From Mnemiopsis leidyi (lineage: Eukaryota; Ctenophora; Tentaculata; Lobata; Bolinopsidae), in assembly GCA_000226015.1 (NCBI GenBank), contig JH153367.1, positions 28,975 to 59,716 on the forward strand: DNA of 30,742 nt, given 5' to 3'. Position numbers and translations under genes: made by a program. This document shows positions 29,865 through 30,742 of the stretch, in pieces. The notes beneath the pieces are model-generated. The model was not told the DNA's origin. It made no database searches and saw nothing but the letters and a program-made list of their open reading frames with translations. Numbering within the stretch: position 1 is the first letter of the stretch; the number at the start of each line of letters is the position of its first letter.

Positions 29865-30742
29865 GTTAGTTTATTTCAGATTATTCTAACGGGTCATATT
29901 TATTCATTCATTTTTGCAGGGCTTTCTGTTTCATGCTTCTTAAACATTAAAGTTAAAATAGTTTCAAGTTACAAACTAACATACTCTTACTTACAAACTT
30001 ACAAAATCCCAAACTTTTAAACTTACAAGGTTAAAAACTTATATGCTTTAATGGCGAATGGAAGAGAGCCCCATATGACCTAACCCCAGCACGAGCAGCT
30101 TTAGAAAAGCTTAACATCTTGAGACATAGCTTGGTAGCAAGAAACTTAATCATTTTTATAGTTTTACATTACACCACTACCAGATACATTGATCATATGA
30201 ATCTTAGCGAGAAAAATAAAGTTAACAAGAGTCTTCCTTCAATTTTTATTCCTCTAAATTTAAAACTGTTAGTGTTGATAAAAGTTGTCAATAAATTCTC
30301 TTTAAAATCCTAAAAATTTTACAAAAGTTGTCAATTTTTGATTATGTCTTTATTCGCCAAAATTAAAAAACCCCCGTCATCTTTGGAACCCCCCTCTCCA
30401 TGGTGATGACGTCATGGTGATGTCGTCATATGTCAACGACCCCTAATTGACTGTGTTGATGTCGCAATAAGGGGAGGGGGAGAGTGACGATGACGAGTGA
30501 TGACAGAAGGGGGGGGGTGAAATGCCCAAAAATTGATGACGTCTTTTGTGAACGAAACAATTCGCTGAAGCATGGCTTGATACAATTACTGTACAAGGGC
30601 AAGTTTTGGTGTAAATCCTGAGTCCTAGAAGTAGAAATAAGATACAAGTGACCATCTCCTGTAATCCTGCATGAAGAGTTTAGCGTCCGGCTTATTGTTG
30701 CTAAGGTTTAGTTCTTGATGAAGATCTTAAGATCACTCTCCA
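29865..30742 (+). other. Probable intron or downstream region of the Ly6-like gene
   Basis: No second LU exon was recognised. The right part holds C-rich and G-rich stretches (about 30371-30394 and 30471-30518) around several TGACG words, including a perfect TGACGTCA at 30407-30414. Confidence 0.4.
30407..30414. promoter_or_regulatory. CRE/ATF palindrome TGACGTCA
   Basis: Perfect 8-bp CRE. TGATGTCGTCA follows at about 30418 and TGACGTC at about 30536. No gene start is visible nearby, so function is open, and it may be part of a repeat with C/G-rich arms. Confidence 0.35.

Overview
This is animal (metazoan) nuclear DNA: AT-rich, with GT-AG introns, several multi-exon genes for secreted or ER proteins, and abundant repeats. 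The best guess is a cnidarian, perhaps a hydrozoan. That guess rests on (i) small secreted Cys-rich and CCP-domain proteins that look cnidarian in style, and (ii) an AG splice acceptor 0-27 nt upstream of the start codon in nearly every gene, as expected from spliced-leader trans-splicing. Neither point is decisive.

Layout, left to right. 1-175 (-): first 58 codons of a rhodopsin-like GPCR (TM1-TM2). 854-3040 (-): a signal-peptide, sushi/CCP-domain gene whose exon phases do not join at one place. 3606-5523: a foldback element built of nested GC-rich inverted repeats. 5945-6851: a decayed non-LTR retrotransposon fragment carrying a tRNA-derived SINE with a perfect 10-bp target duplication. 7470-9278 (+): ribophorin II (RPN2), an OST subunit, in one exon. 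10002-13045 (+): glucosidase II beta subunit (PRKCSH) in eight exons, ending in HDEL. 14057-15189 (-): a secreted protein with an unrecognised Cys-containing domain plus one CCP. 15402-16714: hairpin-forming ATGGTCAA satellite, including a block bounded by poly-G and poly-C and an 11-N assembly gap with duplicated flanks. 17912-24059 (+): a compact class-B bHLH-leucine-zipper factor (166 aa, Myc/Max/Mlx superfamily) with a 4.9-kb intron that holds a complete secreted-protein gene (21202-21588, +) and a candidate two-exon antisense gene (19164-20178, -). 24060-29759: mostly non-coding with simple repeats. 29760-29864 (+): first exon of a Ly6/three-finger-type secreted protein.

Functionally, RPN2 and PRKCSH lie head to tail 723 bp apart. 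They act in successive steps of ER N-glycosylation: OST transfers the glycan, and glucosidase II trims its glucoses. The bHLHZip gene has the H-E-R basic-region residues expected to bind CACGTG, and it has one cluster of CACGTG sites just upstream and another inside its large intron, which suggests autoregulation. No CRISPR, rRNA or intact tRNA gene was seen.
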